DNA of 64,000 nucleotides from Campylobacter concisus (GTDB lineage: Bacteria; Campylobacterota; Campylobacteria; Campylobacterales; Campylobacteraceae), in contig NZ_PPAF01000004.1 of the NCBI RefSeq assembly GCF_002913045.1, forward strand, positions 171,465 to 235,464, given 5' to 3'. Shown here piece after piece: positions 56,709 to 64,000 of the stretch. The position numbers and the translations under genes are program-made. Every line of letters begins with the position of its first letter. Position 1 is the first letter of the stretch. The notes below the pieces were generated by a model that saw nothing but the letters and a program-made list of their open reading frames with translations, ran no database searches and was not told where the DNA came from.

Positions 56709-58545
56709 AATTTTAACCATCGTCTTGCTCTCATTTATAATGCTTTTTGGTGCTGAAAATAATAAAACTCAAGAAGAAAATATACTAAGCCTAACAAATC
56801 AAATTTTAACTTTAAATAATCAAATCCAAATCATAAAAGCACAGCAAAAAGATACAAACTCAACGAAAGCTGATAATTCAAATTTAGCTGGACTTCAAAA
56901 GAAAAAAAATGACCTTTTGGAAAAAATTCCACTATATGTTATGCAGATTGAAGTAACTCAAAACGATATTGATAAATTTATTTTGCAAAAAAATAATTTA
57001 GAAAAAAAAGTAGCTAGATTAGAGAAGCAATCAAACAAAGATGCTTACGTTCAAAGTGCTATTGAGCTTGAGAAAATGAAGATAGATTATGCTTATTTAT
57101 CGGCTTTAATTAATCTTGAAGAGATATTTAAAAAAGGTGCTAAAGCAAACTCTATAAAAGAGGTTATAGATAACGGACTTTTAAATTTACAAACAAATTC
57201 TTACGTCAGCATAAAAGAGCTAAAAGATTCGCTAAATGAGACTTCAAGCTCTTACGATAACGCATTTGCCGAGCTTGATCTAAAAAAAGAAACTGATGAG
57301 GAAATCTTAATCTATCTTAAAAACAATGCCGATCTTCTAAGCTCAAGCATGATCTTATCAGAGCTAAATTTAGTCGATACGGTCGAATATATAAATAAGC
57401 TAACTTCTATAAATTCGGCAAAATTTAACGTTGGCAAGATCGTAGTTATAATCGTAGTATTTTTATTTTTTGTCTCACTTACAAGAATTCTCGCCAAGCT
57501 TACATACTGGCTTATGTCACTCATTGCATCGGGCGAAGGTGTAAAGGAGGCAAAGGATCAGATAGTAGATATCGTTAAAAAGCCTATCTCTGCACTTCTT
57601 ATCATTTATGCACTAAATATTTGTATCGGTGTTGGCTTTTATCCAGTGCCAGTGCCACTAACTCTAGCAAATATTTTTTCGATCGTCTATATAGTCGCAT
57701 TTTCATGGCTTGTTTTAACTATCCTAAATGGCTATGGCATAGTAATAATCGATAAAATCGCACAAAAGAGTAGACGAAAAGAGGTCGTAAATTTAGTTTT
57801 AAAAGTAGTCTATGTAATTGTATTAATAATCGCACTTTTACTAATTCTTCAAAAGCTTGGCTTTGATATATCAGCACTCATAGCTTCACTTGGTATCGGC
57901 GGTCTTGCTGTTGCATTTGCGGCAAAAGACATCATCGCAAACTTCTTTGCTTCTGTTATGATGCTTTTTGATAATTCATTTTCGCAAGGTGACTGGATAG
58001 TTTGTGGTGATATAGAGGGTACTGTTGTTGAGGTTGGCTTTAGAAAGACGACTATCAGAAGTTTTGATAATGCTTTAATCTTTGTGCCAAACTCAAAGCT
58101 AGCAAGTGATCCTGTTAGAAACTGGAGTAGAAGAAAAGTTGGTAGACGTATCAGAATGCTAATAGGCATTGAGTATGGAGCGACAACTGATGAGATTAAA
58201 AAATGTGTAGATGATATAAAAACTATGTTGATAAATCATCCAGATATTGCTAAAAGTGAGGATATAACAGCAAAGAAAAAAGGGCTAAAATATAGACAAA
58301 GTATAGTTTCAGTTGATGATTATGCTGGATATAAATCAAATTTATTTGTCGTAGTTGATGATTTTGCAGATAGCTCGATAAATATCTTAGTTTATTGTTT
58401 TGCAAAGACTATCGTTTGGGGAGAATTTTTAGATGTCAAGCAAGATGTAATGCTAAAGATTATGGATATTTTAAAGCAAAATGGTCTAAATTTCGCATTC
58501 CCAAGCCAAAGCTTGTATATTGAAAGTGTCAAAGATAAAATTTAA
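56701..58545 (+). CDS. MscS-family mechanosensitive channel with periplasmic N-terminal domain
   Basis: I choose ATG 56701: AGGG lies 6 bases upstream and the sequence has a signal peptide (MRKILTIVLLSFIMLFGAEN); the in-frame ATG at 56695 sits on top of that SD. 614 residues: a coiled-coil periplasmic part (about 20-230), then TM helices from about 245, and the MscS pore block IASLGIGGLAVAFAAKDIIANFF near 395, followed by the beta domain. It is longer than E. coli MscS and is of the YbdG/MscK-like class. Confidence 0.88.
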   Translation: MRKILTIVLLSFIMLFGAENNKTQEENILSLTNQILTLNNQIQIIKAQQKDTNSTKADNSNLAGLQKKKNDLLEKIPLYVMQIEVTQNDIDKFILQKNNLEKKVARLEKQSNKDAYVQSAIELEKMKIDYAYLSALINLEEIFKKGAKANSIKEVIDNGLLNLQTNSYVSIKELKDSLNETSSSYDNAFAELDLKKETDEEILIYLKNNADLLSSSMILSELNLVDTVEYINKLTSINSAKFNVGKIVVIIVVFLFFVSLTRILAKLTYWLMSLIASGEGVKEAKDQIVDIVKKPISALLIIYALNICIGVGFYPVPVPLTLANIFSIVYIVAFSWLVLTILNGYGIVIIDKIAQKSRRKEVVNLVLKVVYVIVLIIALLLILQKLGFDISALIASLGIGGLAVAFAAKDIIANFFASVMMLFDNSFSQGDWIVCGDIEGTVVEVGFRKTTIRSFDNALIFVPNSKLASDPVRNWSRRKVGRRIRMLIGIEYGATTDEIKKCVDDIKTMLINHPDIAKSEDITAKKKGLKYRQSIVSVDDYAGYKSNLFVVVDDFADSSINILVYCFAKTIVWGEFLDVKQDVMLKIMDILKQNGLNFAFPSQSLYIESVKDKI

Positions 58546-58555
58546 GGAGAAAACA

Positions 58556-58714
58556 ATGAGTGATGATTTTGACTATGAAGAAGTAGAAGAAGACTACTCT
58601 GAATTTAATGACGATGAGGACGATAGTACCGGTAGTTATGACTATAATTACGATGAAAATGACTACAACTACGAAGATAGTGATGAGGACGAAGATAGTT
58701 ACGACTCTTATTAG
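58556..58714 (+). CDS. Highly acidic Asp/Glu/Tyr-rich 52-residue protein
   Basis: From ATG 58556 with AAGGAG 6 bases upstream, 10 bases after the channel gene stop. Of 52 residues, 16 are Asp, 10 Glu and 9 Tyr, with no Lys, Arg or His, so it is extremely acidic and probably disordered. Tyr-Asp/Glu pairs recur. An upstream in-frame start would run into the channel gene and lacks an SD. Function unknown; I recognise no family. Confidence 0.65.
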   Translation: MSDDFDYEEVEEDYSEFNDDEDDSTGSYDYNYDENDYNYEDSDEDEDSYDSY

Positions 58715-58760
58715 AAATACTTAATGAAATTTAATGGAATAAATTTACAGGGAGTTTTGT

Positions 58761-59840
58761 TTGACACACGATTTTGTAGATCAAAGTAGTTATAAAGCGA
58801 TCGATGATATCTATAAAACGATATTAGATGTTATGATTGTTGCAAATGCACTATCTTTATTGCTTTTTATGATCATAGCTACACCACTACTTTTTATGTG
58901 CTTATTTTTTATAGCAGCTGGAATATTGCTTAGAATAAAATTTGACATAAAATATAGAGTATTAATATCCCTTGCATTTCACCTAAATATCATATTGCTT
59001 GTTACTATTATTGTTACTACTATGGGTTGGAATACTGGAATTTGGATAATACTTGTTGGTGTAATTTTTATAAACTACTTCCTAGCGTTTGATTCAAAGA
59101 GTCTTACTTATATAATGGCATTTTTAGAATTAATCTTGCTTATACTTCTTTATTTTATTCACAAAGATGAGGCACCACTGATCCCATCGGCTATACGAGG
59201 GTCGATAGTTATATGCAGTATTGTTTTTGCTTTTTTTATTGTTTTAAGACTTTCAATGTTTGCAGATATCATCACTTCTAGTGGATATCAGCAAATAAGA
59301 AAAGAGACGGAAGAGCTTGAAAAAGACTCAAAGCATGATTTTTTAACGCAGCTTTTAAATAGAAGAACAATAGAAAAAACTTTAAGATTTGAACTAGTTG
59401 CTAATAAGGAAAGAAGTGGTAATACAAATTTAGTCATAATGCTAGGCGATATTGATAATTTTAAAAAAATAAACGATACATACGGGCATGACTGCGGTGA
59501 TGAGGTCTTAAAAGATGTAGCCAGTGCTTTAAAGAAATCATTTAGAGGTAAAGACTATGTTTGCCGCTGGGGTGGAGAAGAATTTTTGATAATCTTGCCC
59601 GATACAAAGATAGAATTTATCCACGAAGTGAGTAAAAGACTTAAAAAACAGATAAACAACGCAAAGCTTCCAGATAAAACTCCAGTTACTATGACCTTTG
59701 GCATGCTAATATGTGCAAATGGTGTTGAGGTGGATTTTGAGCAAGCCATAACTTTAGTAGACAAGCTGCTTTATGAAGGCAAGCTAAATGGCAAAGACCG
59801 TATCGAATTAGAAATTTTAAAAAAGGGCTTGGATGCGTAG
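58761..59840 (+). CDS. Membrane diguanylate cyclase (GGEEF)
   Basis: 359 residues with about six TM helices (20-180), a short linker and a GGDEF domain. The active-site variant GGEEF is at 271-275, and an I-site RxxD (RGKD) stands five residues before it, so product inhibition is expected. The start is TTG with AGGGAG 7 bases upstream. The N-terminal TM region looks like a MASE-type sensor, ligand unknown. It overlaps the next cyclase by 8 bases. Confidence 0.86.
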   Translation: MTHDFVDQSSYKAIDDIYKTILDVMIVANALSLLLFMIIATPLLFMCLFFIAAGILLRIKFDIKYRVLISLAFHLNIILLVTIIVTTMGWNTGIWIILVGVIFINYFLAFDSKSLTYIMAFLELILLILLYFIHKDEAPLIPSAIRGSIVICSIVFAFFIVLRLSMFADIITSSGYQQIRKETEELEKDSKHDFLTQLLNRRTIEKTLRFELVANKERSGNTNLVIMLGDIDNFKKINDTYGHDCGDEVLKDVASALKKSFRGKDYVCRWGGEEFLIILPDTKIEFIHEVSKRLKKQINNAKLPDKTPVTMTFGMLICANGVEVDFEQAITLVDKLLYEGKLNGKDRIELEILKKGLDA

Positions 59841-60885
59841 AATTTCACTCTATACGGCTCAAAAAATTATCATATTTTCAATATTATTAACTCACGTCTG
59901 TTATTTTTTTATTTTTTTATTTATGAAAGAAGAAATTCTAGCAGTTATGAATGTATTTTCAGTAGCAACCTATCTTTTTCTTTTAAGGCTTATTTACGAT
60001 AGCCCTGAAAATAACAAGATAACAATGGTAATAGTCCAGCTTGAAATTTTATTTCATGCATTAGTTTGTATGCTGACACTTGGATGGGGATATGGATTTG
60101 GGTTATTGTTTTTAGCGTCGTCGCTAATACTATTTTTTACTTCATTTACCTATAAATTTTTTAACTACATAATAGTTGCAGTGCAAATAATTTTATCCAT
60201 AGCCTGCTATGTATATTTAGATGGACAGCCTGTAAAAAATTTTGACGGCTTTAGAGATCTACTTTTTGTTTTTAACTTAAGTATGGTTTGTATATTTTCG
60301 GTTGTTGTTTCGTACCTTTTGGAAAGCTCAAATTTATTTATATTTTTAAGTATCTTAGAGGAAAAAGAGATGGCTGAAAATATCTTAAATCACGATCCAT
60401 TAACAGGGCTTTTAAATCGTACTTCGATGCAGAAAATTTTAAGCCAAAACGATCTATATAAAAATAGGGACTTTGCTATCGTTATGTGCGATATTGATAA
60501 CTTTAAAAAAATAAATGACACTTATGGACACGGCGCAGGAGATGCTGTTTTAAAAAGCTTATCAGGCATATTTAAAAACACATTTAGAGATAAAGATAGA
60601 GTAGCTAGATTTGGCGGAGAAGAATTTTTAGCAGTCGTCTTGGGCGTAAAAAAAGACGCAGCTGTAAGTATCGTAGAACGTGTTAGAGAGACTTTGAGTA
60701 AAAATATAGTTGAGTTTGAAAACATAAAGATCAACGCAACTATGACTTTTGGAGTAGTTGCTCATGATGGTACGGGAGAATTTAACTTAGAAAAGATGAT
60801 AAAACAAGCTGATAATCTACTTTATGTTGGTAAGCGAAGTGGTAAAAATATTGTTATGAGTGCAGATTACGACCCAAAAGTATAA
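59833..60885 (+). CDS. Second membrane diguanylate cyclase (GGEEF)
   Basis: 350 residues with about six TM helices (10-175), then GGDEF with GGEEF at 261-265 and an I-site RDKD five residues before. The C-terminal domains of the two proteins align well, whereas the N-terminal membrane regions are dissimilar, suggesting two sensory inputs and one output. Its ATG lies within the last codons of the first cyclase. A strong bidirectional terminator follows at once. Confidence 0.86.
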   Translation: MRRISLYTAQKIIIFSILLTHVCYFFIFLFMKEEILAVMNVFSVATYLFLLRLIYDSPENNKITMVIVQLEILFHALVCMLTLGWGYGFGLLFLASSLILFFTSFTYKFFNYIIVAVQIILSIACYVYLDGQPVKNFDGFRDLLFVFNLSMVCIFSVVVSYLLESSNLFIFLSILEEKEMAENILNHDPLTGLLNRTSMQKILSQNDLYKNRDFAIVMCDIDNFKKINDTYGHGAGDAVLKSLSGIFKNTFRDKDRVARFGGEEFLAVVLGVKKDAAVSIVERVRETLSKNIVEFENIKINATMTFGVVAHDGTGEFNLEKMIKQADNLLYVGKRSGKNIVMSADYDPKV

Positions 60886-60911
60886 ATTTAGAGGCAAGAG
60901 CCTCTAAATTT
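60884..60911. terminator. Bidirectional terminator between cyclase and dctM
   Basis: A perfect 12-bp stem (AAATTTAGAGGC / GCCTCTAAATTT) with an AAGA loop, overlapping both gene ends; A/T runs on each side serve either strand. Confidence 0.8.
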
Positions 60912-62194
60912 TAATGTCCATACATTATGTTTGGCAACCAAAGAGAAATTTGTGGTATATAAGTAACCAAGATAAGGCCAAAGAACAAAGTAAGTGTCCA
61001 AGGCAAGCATGCCATGATGACCTCTTTTAAGTTCATATTTGTAAGACCGCTTGCGACAAATAAATTTAGTCCAACAGGCGGAGTCACCATACCTATCTCC
61101 ATATTTACAACTAAGATAATGCCAAAATGTATCGGATCTATGCCAAGTTGCGTTGAAATCGGAAGCAATAGTGGCACCATGATCATGATAACGCTTGAAG
61201 GCTCCATAAATTGACCCATGATAAAGAGCAGGATATTTACAAATATCAAAAATCCTATCATACCAATATTTGCGTCAAGTATCATCGAAGCGATCGCTTG
61301 AGGGATCTGCTCGCTAGTTAGCAAATATGCAAAAACAACGGCGTTTGCGATAATGAAAAATATCATAGCTGTTGTAAGAGCCGAGTCTAGGCAGATGTCC
61401 CAAAGATCTTTTATCTTTATATCTCTATAGATAAAAAGTGAGATAAATAGCGCATAGACCGCACTTGCCGCAGCAGCTTCAGTAGGAGTGAATATGCCTC
61501 CATAAATTCCGCCAATGACTACGACGACGATTAGTAAAGCCCAAAATGCTTTTGCAAATTTTTGCACTCTTACTTTAAATGGCTCAGCCTTAGTAGCTTT
61601 AAAGCCAAGCTTTTTTGCGCCAACATAGGTTTGAACGAGCATAAAAGCTCCAAGCATAAGACCTGGCACAACACCCGCCATAAAGAGCTTACCAATACTT
61701 ACCTCAGCAGTTACGCCATAAACTATCATAACAACTGAAGGTGGGATCAAAATTCCAAGCGAGCCAGCCGTTGTTATGCCGCCCACTGCGTACTCTTTTG
61801 GATAGCCAGCCTCTTTTATCGCTGCAAACATAATTGAGCCAATAGCTACAACCGTCGCAGGCGAGCTTCCAGAGACCGCTGCAAAGATGATGCAGGCAAA
61901 TATCGCACTCATAGGCAAACCACCTGGCAAGTGTCCGACCATAGACTTTGCAAAGTCGATAATACGCCTTGCTGAGCCGCCTTTACTTAGTAAATTTCCA
62001 GCCAAGATAAACATCGGTATCGCCATTAGCGAAAATTTATTGATACCATCAAATATAAGCTGTGGGATCGTAGCGATGTCTATGTCTGTAAAAAATATCA
62101 TCGTTAAAACAGTGCTAGTTCCCAGTGAAACAGCCACTGGCACGCCTATTAGCATCAGTGCAAAAAGTAGGATAAATAAAAATGCTATTGTCAT
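60911..62194 (-). CDS. dctM: TRAP transporter large permease (DctM-type)
   Basis: 427 residues with about eleven TM helices; the ion-coupled channel subunit for C4-dicarboxylate-type TRAP transport. Family blocks include GGITTAGSLGILIPPSVVM and GVTAEVSIGKLFMAG. The substrate cannot be fixed from sequence. The stop lies in the shared terminator. It follows dctQ by 11 bases. Confidence 0.92.
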   Translation of the reverse strand: MTIAFLFILLFALMLIGVPVAVSLGTSTVLTMIFFTDIDIATIPQLIFDGINKFSLMAIPMFILAGNLLSKGGSARRIIDFAKSMVGHLPGGLPMSAIFACIIFAAVSGSSPATVVAIGSIMFAAIKEAGYPKEYAVGGITTAGSLGILIPPSVVMIVYGVTAEVSIGKLFMAGVVPGLMLGAFMLVQTYVGAKKLGFKATKAEPFKVRVQKFAKAFWALLIVVVVIGGIYGGIFTPTEAAAASAVYALFISLFIYRDIKIKDLWDICLDSALTTAMIFFIIANAVVFAYLLTSEQIPQAIASMILDANIGMIGFLIFVNILLFIMGQFMEPSSVIMIMVPLLLPISTQLGIDPIHFGIILVVNMEIGMVTPPVGLNLFVASGLTNMNLKEVIMACLPWTLTLFFGLILVTYIPQISLWLPNIMYGH

Positions 62195-62205
62195 CTTTTT
62201 TCTCC

Positions 62206-62748
62206 TTAGTCTTTGACTACGCTACCATGAGCTAGCTCATGTGCTTCGTTACTCACAACTTTTTCAGCAGGCGTTAGAGCTACTTTTATGGCTTTTTCAG
62301 TCGAGCGGTAGCTAGCTGTAACGAAGGCTATTGGAAGTACTACCATAGGTACCCATTGTGGTATGCCAAGATCTATTATCATCTGCTCGATCTCGTGAAG
62401 AATTTGTAGATAATCAATCGAATAAACAGCGATAAATAACAAAAACACAGTAGTTAGTACATGAGAGAAGATTAAACATGCTTTTGCAAGGGCTGGTGGA
62501 AATTTTTCCACCAAAATAGTTACACTGACGTGAATGCCCTTATTAAAGCCATATGCCGCGGCAAAAAACGCCGACCAGATAAAAAGATAGTTTGATAGCT
62601 CGCTCGCCCAAGACCAGCTTTTATCGAAAAAATATCTAGCCATAACATTTGCAAAGGCTAGCAATGTTCCACTTGCGAGCCCAACTACTGCGATAGTTTT
62701 ATTTAGTGAGGCTATCGCTATATCAAGGACATTAAAAAAGCTCTTCAT
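62206..62748 (-). CDS. dctQ: TRAP transporter small permease (DctQ-type)
   Basis: 180 residues with four TM helices; LFIWSAFFAAAYGFNKGIHVSV is the family block. It bridges DctP and DctM. The start overlaps the dctP stop by 1 base. Order dctP-dctQ-dctM is standard. Confidence 0.9.
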   Translation of the reverse strand: MKSFFNVLDIAIASLNKTIAVVGLASGTLLAFANVMARYFFDKSWSWASELSNYLFIWSAFFAAAYGFNKGIHVSVTILVEKFPPALAKACLIFSHVLTTVFLLFIAVYSIDYLQILHEIEQMIIDLGIPQWVPMVVLPIAFVTASYRSTEKAIKVALTPAEKVVSNEAHELAHGSVVKD

Positions 62749-63740
62749 TATTTTGTCCCAAGAGTCTTTTCTATAAGGTCTTTACCGATAACATCGTAAA
62801 ATTTAGGATAGATTGATTGCATAACCTTCTGCCACTCAGCCTTTTGTGTATCATCGATCTTATAAATTTCTAGTTTTTTACTAGCAGCGATGTATTTTTC
62901 AAGCTCAGCTATGACGTGAGCGTCCTCTTTTGCTGTCTCTTCTCTCTCAAAAGCTGTTGCTTCGCTTAGGGCTTGTTTTACATTTGCTTTTAGATCATCT
63001 GGTAGCTTGCTCCAAAATTTATCGCTCATAACGACTAAATAGCCCAAATATCCGTGGCTTGAAAGTGTAAGCGAGCTTTGAACTTCGTGAAATTTTGAGT
63101 TATAGAAATTTGAAAGTGGGTTTTCTGTCGCATCAACTACGCCTTGTTGAAGTGCAGAGTAAACCTCTGAAAATGGTAAAACTTGTGGGTTGCCACCAAC
63201 TACTTTAATTTGTTCTTCAAGTACCTTTGAGCTTTGGATTCTAAATTTTTGTCCTTTTGCATCTTCTGGCACAAGAACTGGCTTTTTGCTTGAGCTAAAA
63301 TGCTTAAATCCAGCATCCCAATAATCAAGCGCCACAAAGCCTTTTTTTGTAACAAGGGCTTTTAGCTCCTCGCCGACCTCGCCATCTTGGACCTTATGAA
63401 GGTGCTCTGCATCTTTAAAGATGAAAGGTAGGTCAAATAGCTGAAACTGCGGCACGATAGGCGTAAATTTTGAAAAACTTGGAGCTGCCATTTGAACATT
63501 GCCAAGCTTTAACGCGCCAAAAACTCTATCGTCGTCAAGTAGCTGAGCTGATGGAAAAACTTGAACTTTTAATTTACCGCCGCTTAGCTCCTCAGCACGT
63601 TTAGCAAAAAAGTCAGCTGCCTTGCCTTTTGGTGTAGAAGCTGCAACAACGTGAGCAAATTTGATCGTATAGACCTTGTCTGCACCAAATGCTAAGCCAC
63701 TGATGGCACAAGTAAAAAGTAAAGCTTGTAAGAATTTCAT
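62748..63740 (-). CDS. dctP: TRAP transporter periplasmic substrate-binding protein
   Basis: 330 residues with signal peptide (MKFLQALLFTCAISGLAFG) and the DctP fold; the substrate Arg is expected in KGQKFRIQSSKVL. AAGGAT precedes the ATG. Upstream and overlapping in another frame is a decayed porin leader. Probably binds a C4-dicarboxylate or related acid. Confidence 0.92.
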   Translation of the reverse strand: MKFLQALLFTCAISGLAFGADKVYTIKFAHVVAASTPKGKAADFFAKRAEELSGGKLKVQVFPSAQLLDDDRVFGALKLGNVQMAAPSFSKFTPIVPQFQLFDLPFIFKDAEHLHKVQDGEVGEELKALVTKKGFVALDYWDAGFKHFSSSKKPVLVPEDAKGQKFRIQSSKVLEEQIKVVGGNPQVLPFSEVYSALQQGVVDATENPLSNFYNSKFHEVQSSLTLSSHGYLGYLVVMSDKFWSKLPDDLKANVKQALSEATAFEREETAKEDAHVIAELEKYIAASKKLEIYKIDDTQKAEWQKVMQSIYPKFYDVIGKDLIEKTLGTK

Positions 63741-63834
63741 CTTTTATCCTTTGTAATGGTGGGGTAACACTTGCTTCACTTGAACTTGCATCTAACGCAA
63801 CCAAAGAGGCTAAACTAATTGCAGTTAGTTTCAT
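63741..63834 (-). pseudogene. Remnant of a porin (MOMP-type) 5' end
   Basis: An ATG at 63834 with AAGGAAAAAA before it opens MKLTAISLASLVALDASSSEASVTP, close to the signal peptide and first mature residues of Campylobacter major porins (MKLTKISL... then ATPLEEAIKD). Reading on, only PLQRIKDEI keeps any likeness and the frame then runs out of porin sequence across the dctP start. The porin body is absent. The leader's promoter remains and may now drive dctP. Confidence 0.6.
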
Positions 63835-63864
63835 TTTTTTTCCTTATACGATTTTGTTACCATG

Positions 63865-63870
63865 ATTATA
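63865..63870 (-). promoter_or_regulatory. Putative -10 box upstream of the porin remnant and dctP
   Basis: TATAAT on the minus strand (plus ATTATA, within GATTATAATC), about 31 bases before the remnant ATG and about 125 before the dctP ATG. The flanking AT tracts could also hold a plus-strand box. Confidence 0.5.
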
Positions 63871-63964
63871 ATCTATATATTTTAATTTAAAGCTTAACAA
63901 ATCATACACTTTTTAATTTTTGTTATCATCAGTTTACTGATTTTAACTAAAAAAGTATATTTTG

Positions 63965-64000
63965 ATGATTTGGCCCTTACAAAGTATCTTAAAAAGTGGA
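63965..64000 (+). CDS. Possible start of a divergent gene, cut by window end
   Basis: ATG at 63965 reads MIWPLQSILKSG to the window end with no stop. There is no ribosome-binding site, only an AT-rich leader. Twelve codons are too few to judge. Confidence 0.2.
   Translation, partial: MIWPLQSILKSG

Overview
The window looks like chromosomal DNA of a Campylobacter, most likely a non-thermophilic, anaerobe-leaning species of the C. concisus type. The DNA is AT-rich, spacers are AAATTT-rich, TTG and GTG starts are common, and -10 boxes are TATAAT-like with no clear -35. Several blocks match gene orders I recall from C. jejuni: rluB/rnj/ksgA/rlmN, pseudouridine synthase/purB/nrdA, pyrG/recJ, rrc/ilvD, and nrdB/frr/secG/BI-1/canB/MscS. 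The species call is inference. A class III ribonucleotide reductase, an arylsulfate sulfotransferase and a TRAP transporter point away from C. jejuni.

Layout. 1-1152: a truncated gene and an AT-rich membrane protein. 1162-11905: RNA and LPS-sugar housekeeping genes (rluB, kdsD, rnj, ksgA), a 1094-residue SF1 helicase, hisF, a nucleoside-phosphorylase-like gene, rlmN and a 36-residue membrane peptide. 12065-21555: nucleotide metabolism (purB, nrdA, nrdD, nrdG), interrupted by an AT-rich frameshifted gene. 21630-28807: a tight accessory cluster of dehydrogenases, two tannase-like secreted esterases, an ABM-like protein, a flavodoxin-fold reductase and DUF2798. 28901-33291: desulforubrerythrin, a small secreted protein, rmuC and ilvD. 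33292-34163: a poorly coding stretch. 34199-39103: AssT and a four-gene cytochrome bd-type oxidase cluster with small subunits at both ends. 39229-47185: pyrG, a GC-richer reductase, recJ, a GC-richer TonB receptor killed by an amber codon, a barrel protein and pcm. 47246-51520: nrdB and neighbours. 51623-52389: five tRNAs and an entericidin-like lipoprotein. 52914-58545: frr, a deacetylase, secG, ThiD2, BI-1, carbonic anhydrase and an MscS-family channel. 58556-60885: an acidic peptide and two diguanylate cyclases. 60911-63834: dctPQM behind a decayed porin leader.

How the genes connect. Both aerobic (nrdA here, nrdB about 31 kb away) and anaerobic (nrdD/nrdG) ribonucleotide reductases are present, together with a high-affinity oxidase and desulforubrerythrin. 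This fits a microaerobe that also grows without oxygen. The most unusual feature is that the class III reductase is split: the main nrdD ORF stops just after its zinc motif, and the glycyl-radical segment is a separate 56-codon gene with its own Shine-Dalgarno. Three accessory surface or secreted genes carry single inactivating lesions: a homopolymer frameshift in a signal peptide, a homopolymer frameshift in a coiled coil, and an amber codon. No CRISPR array, rRNA, IS element or prophage was seen.
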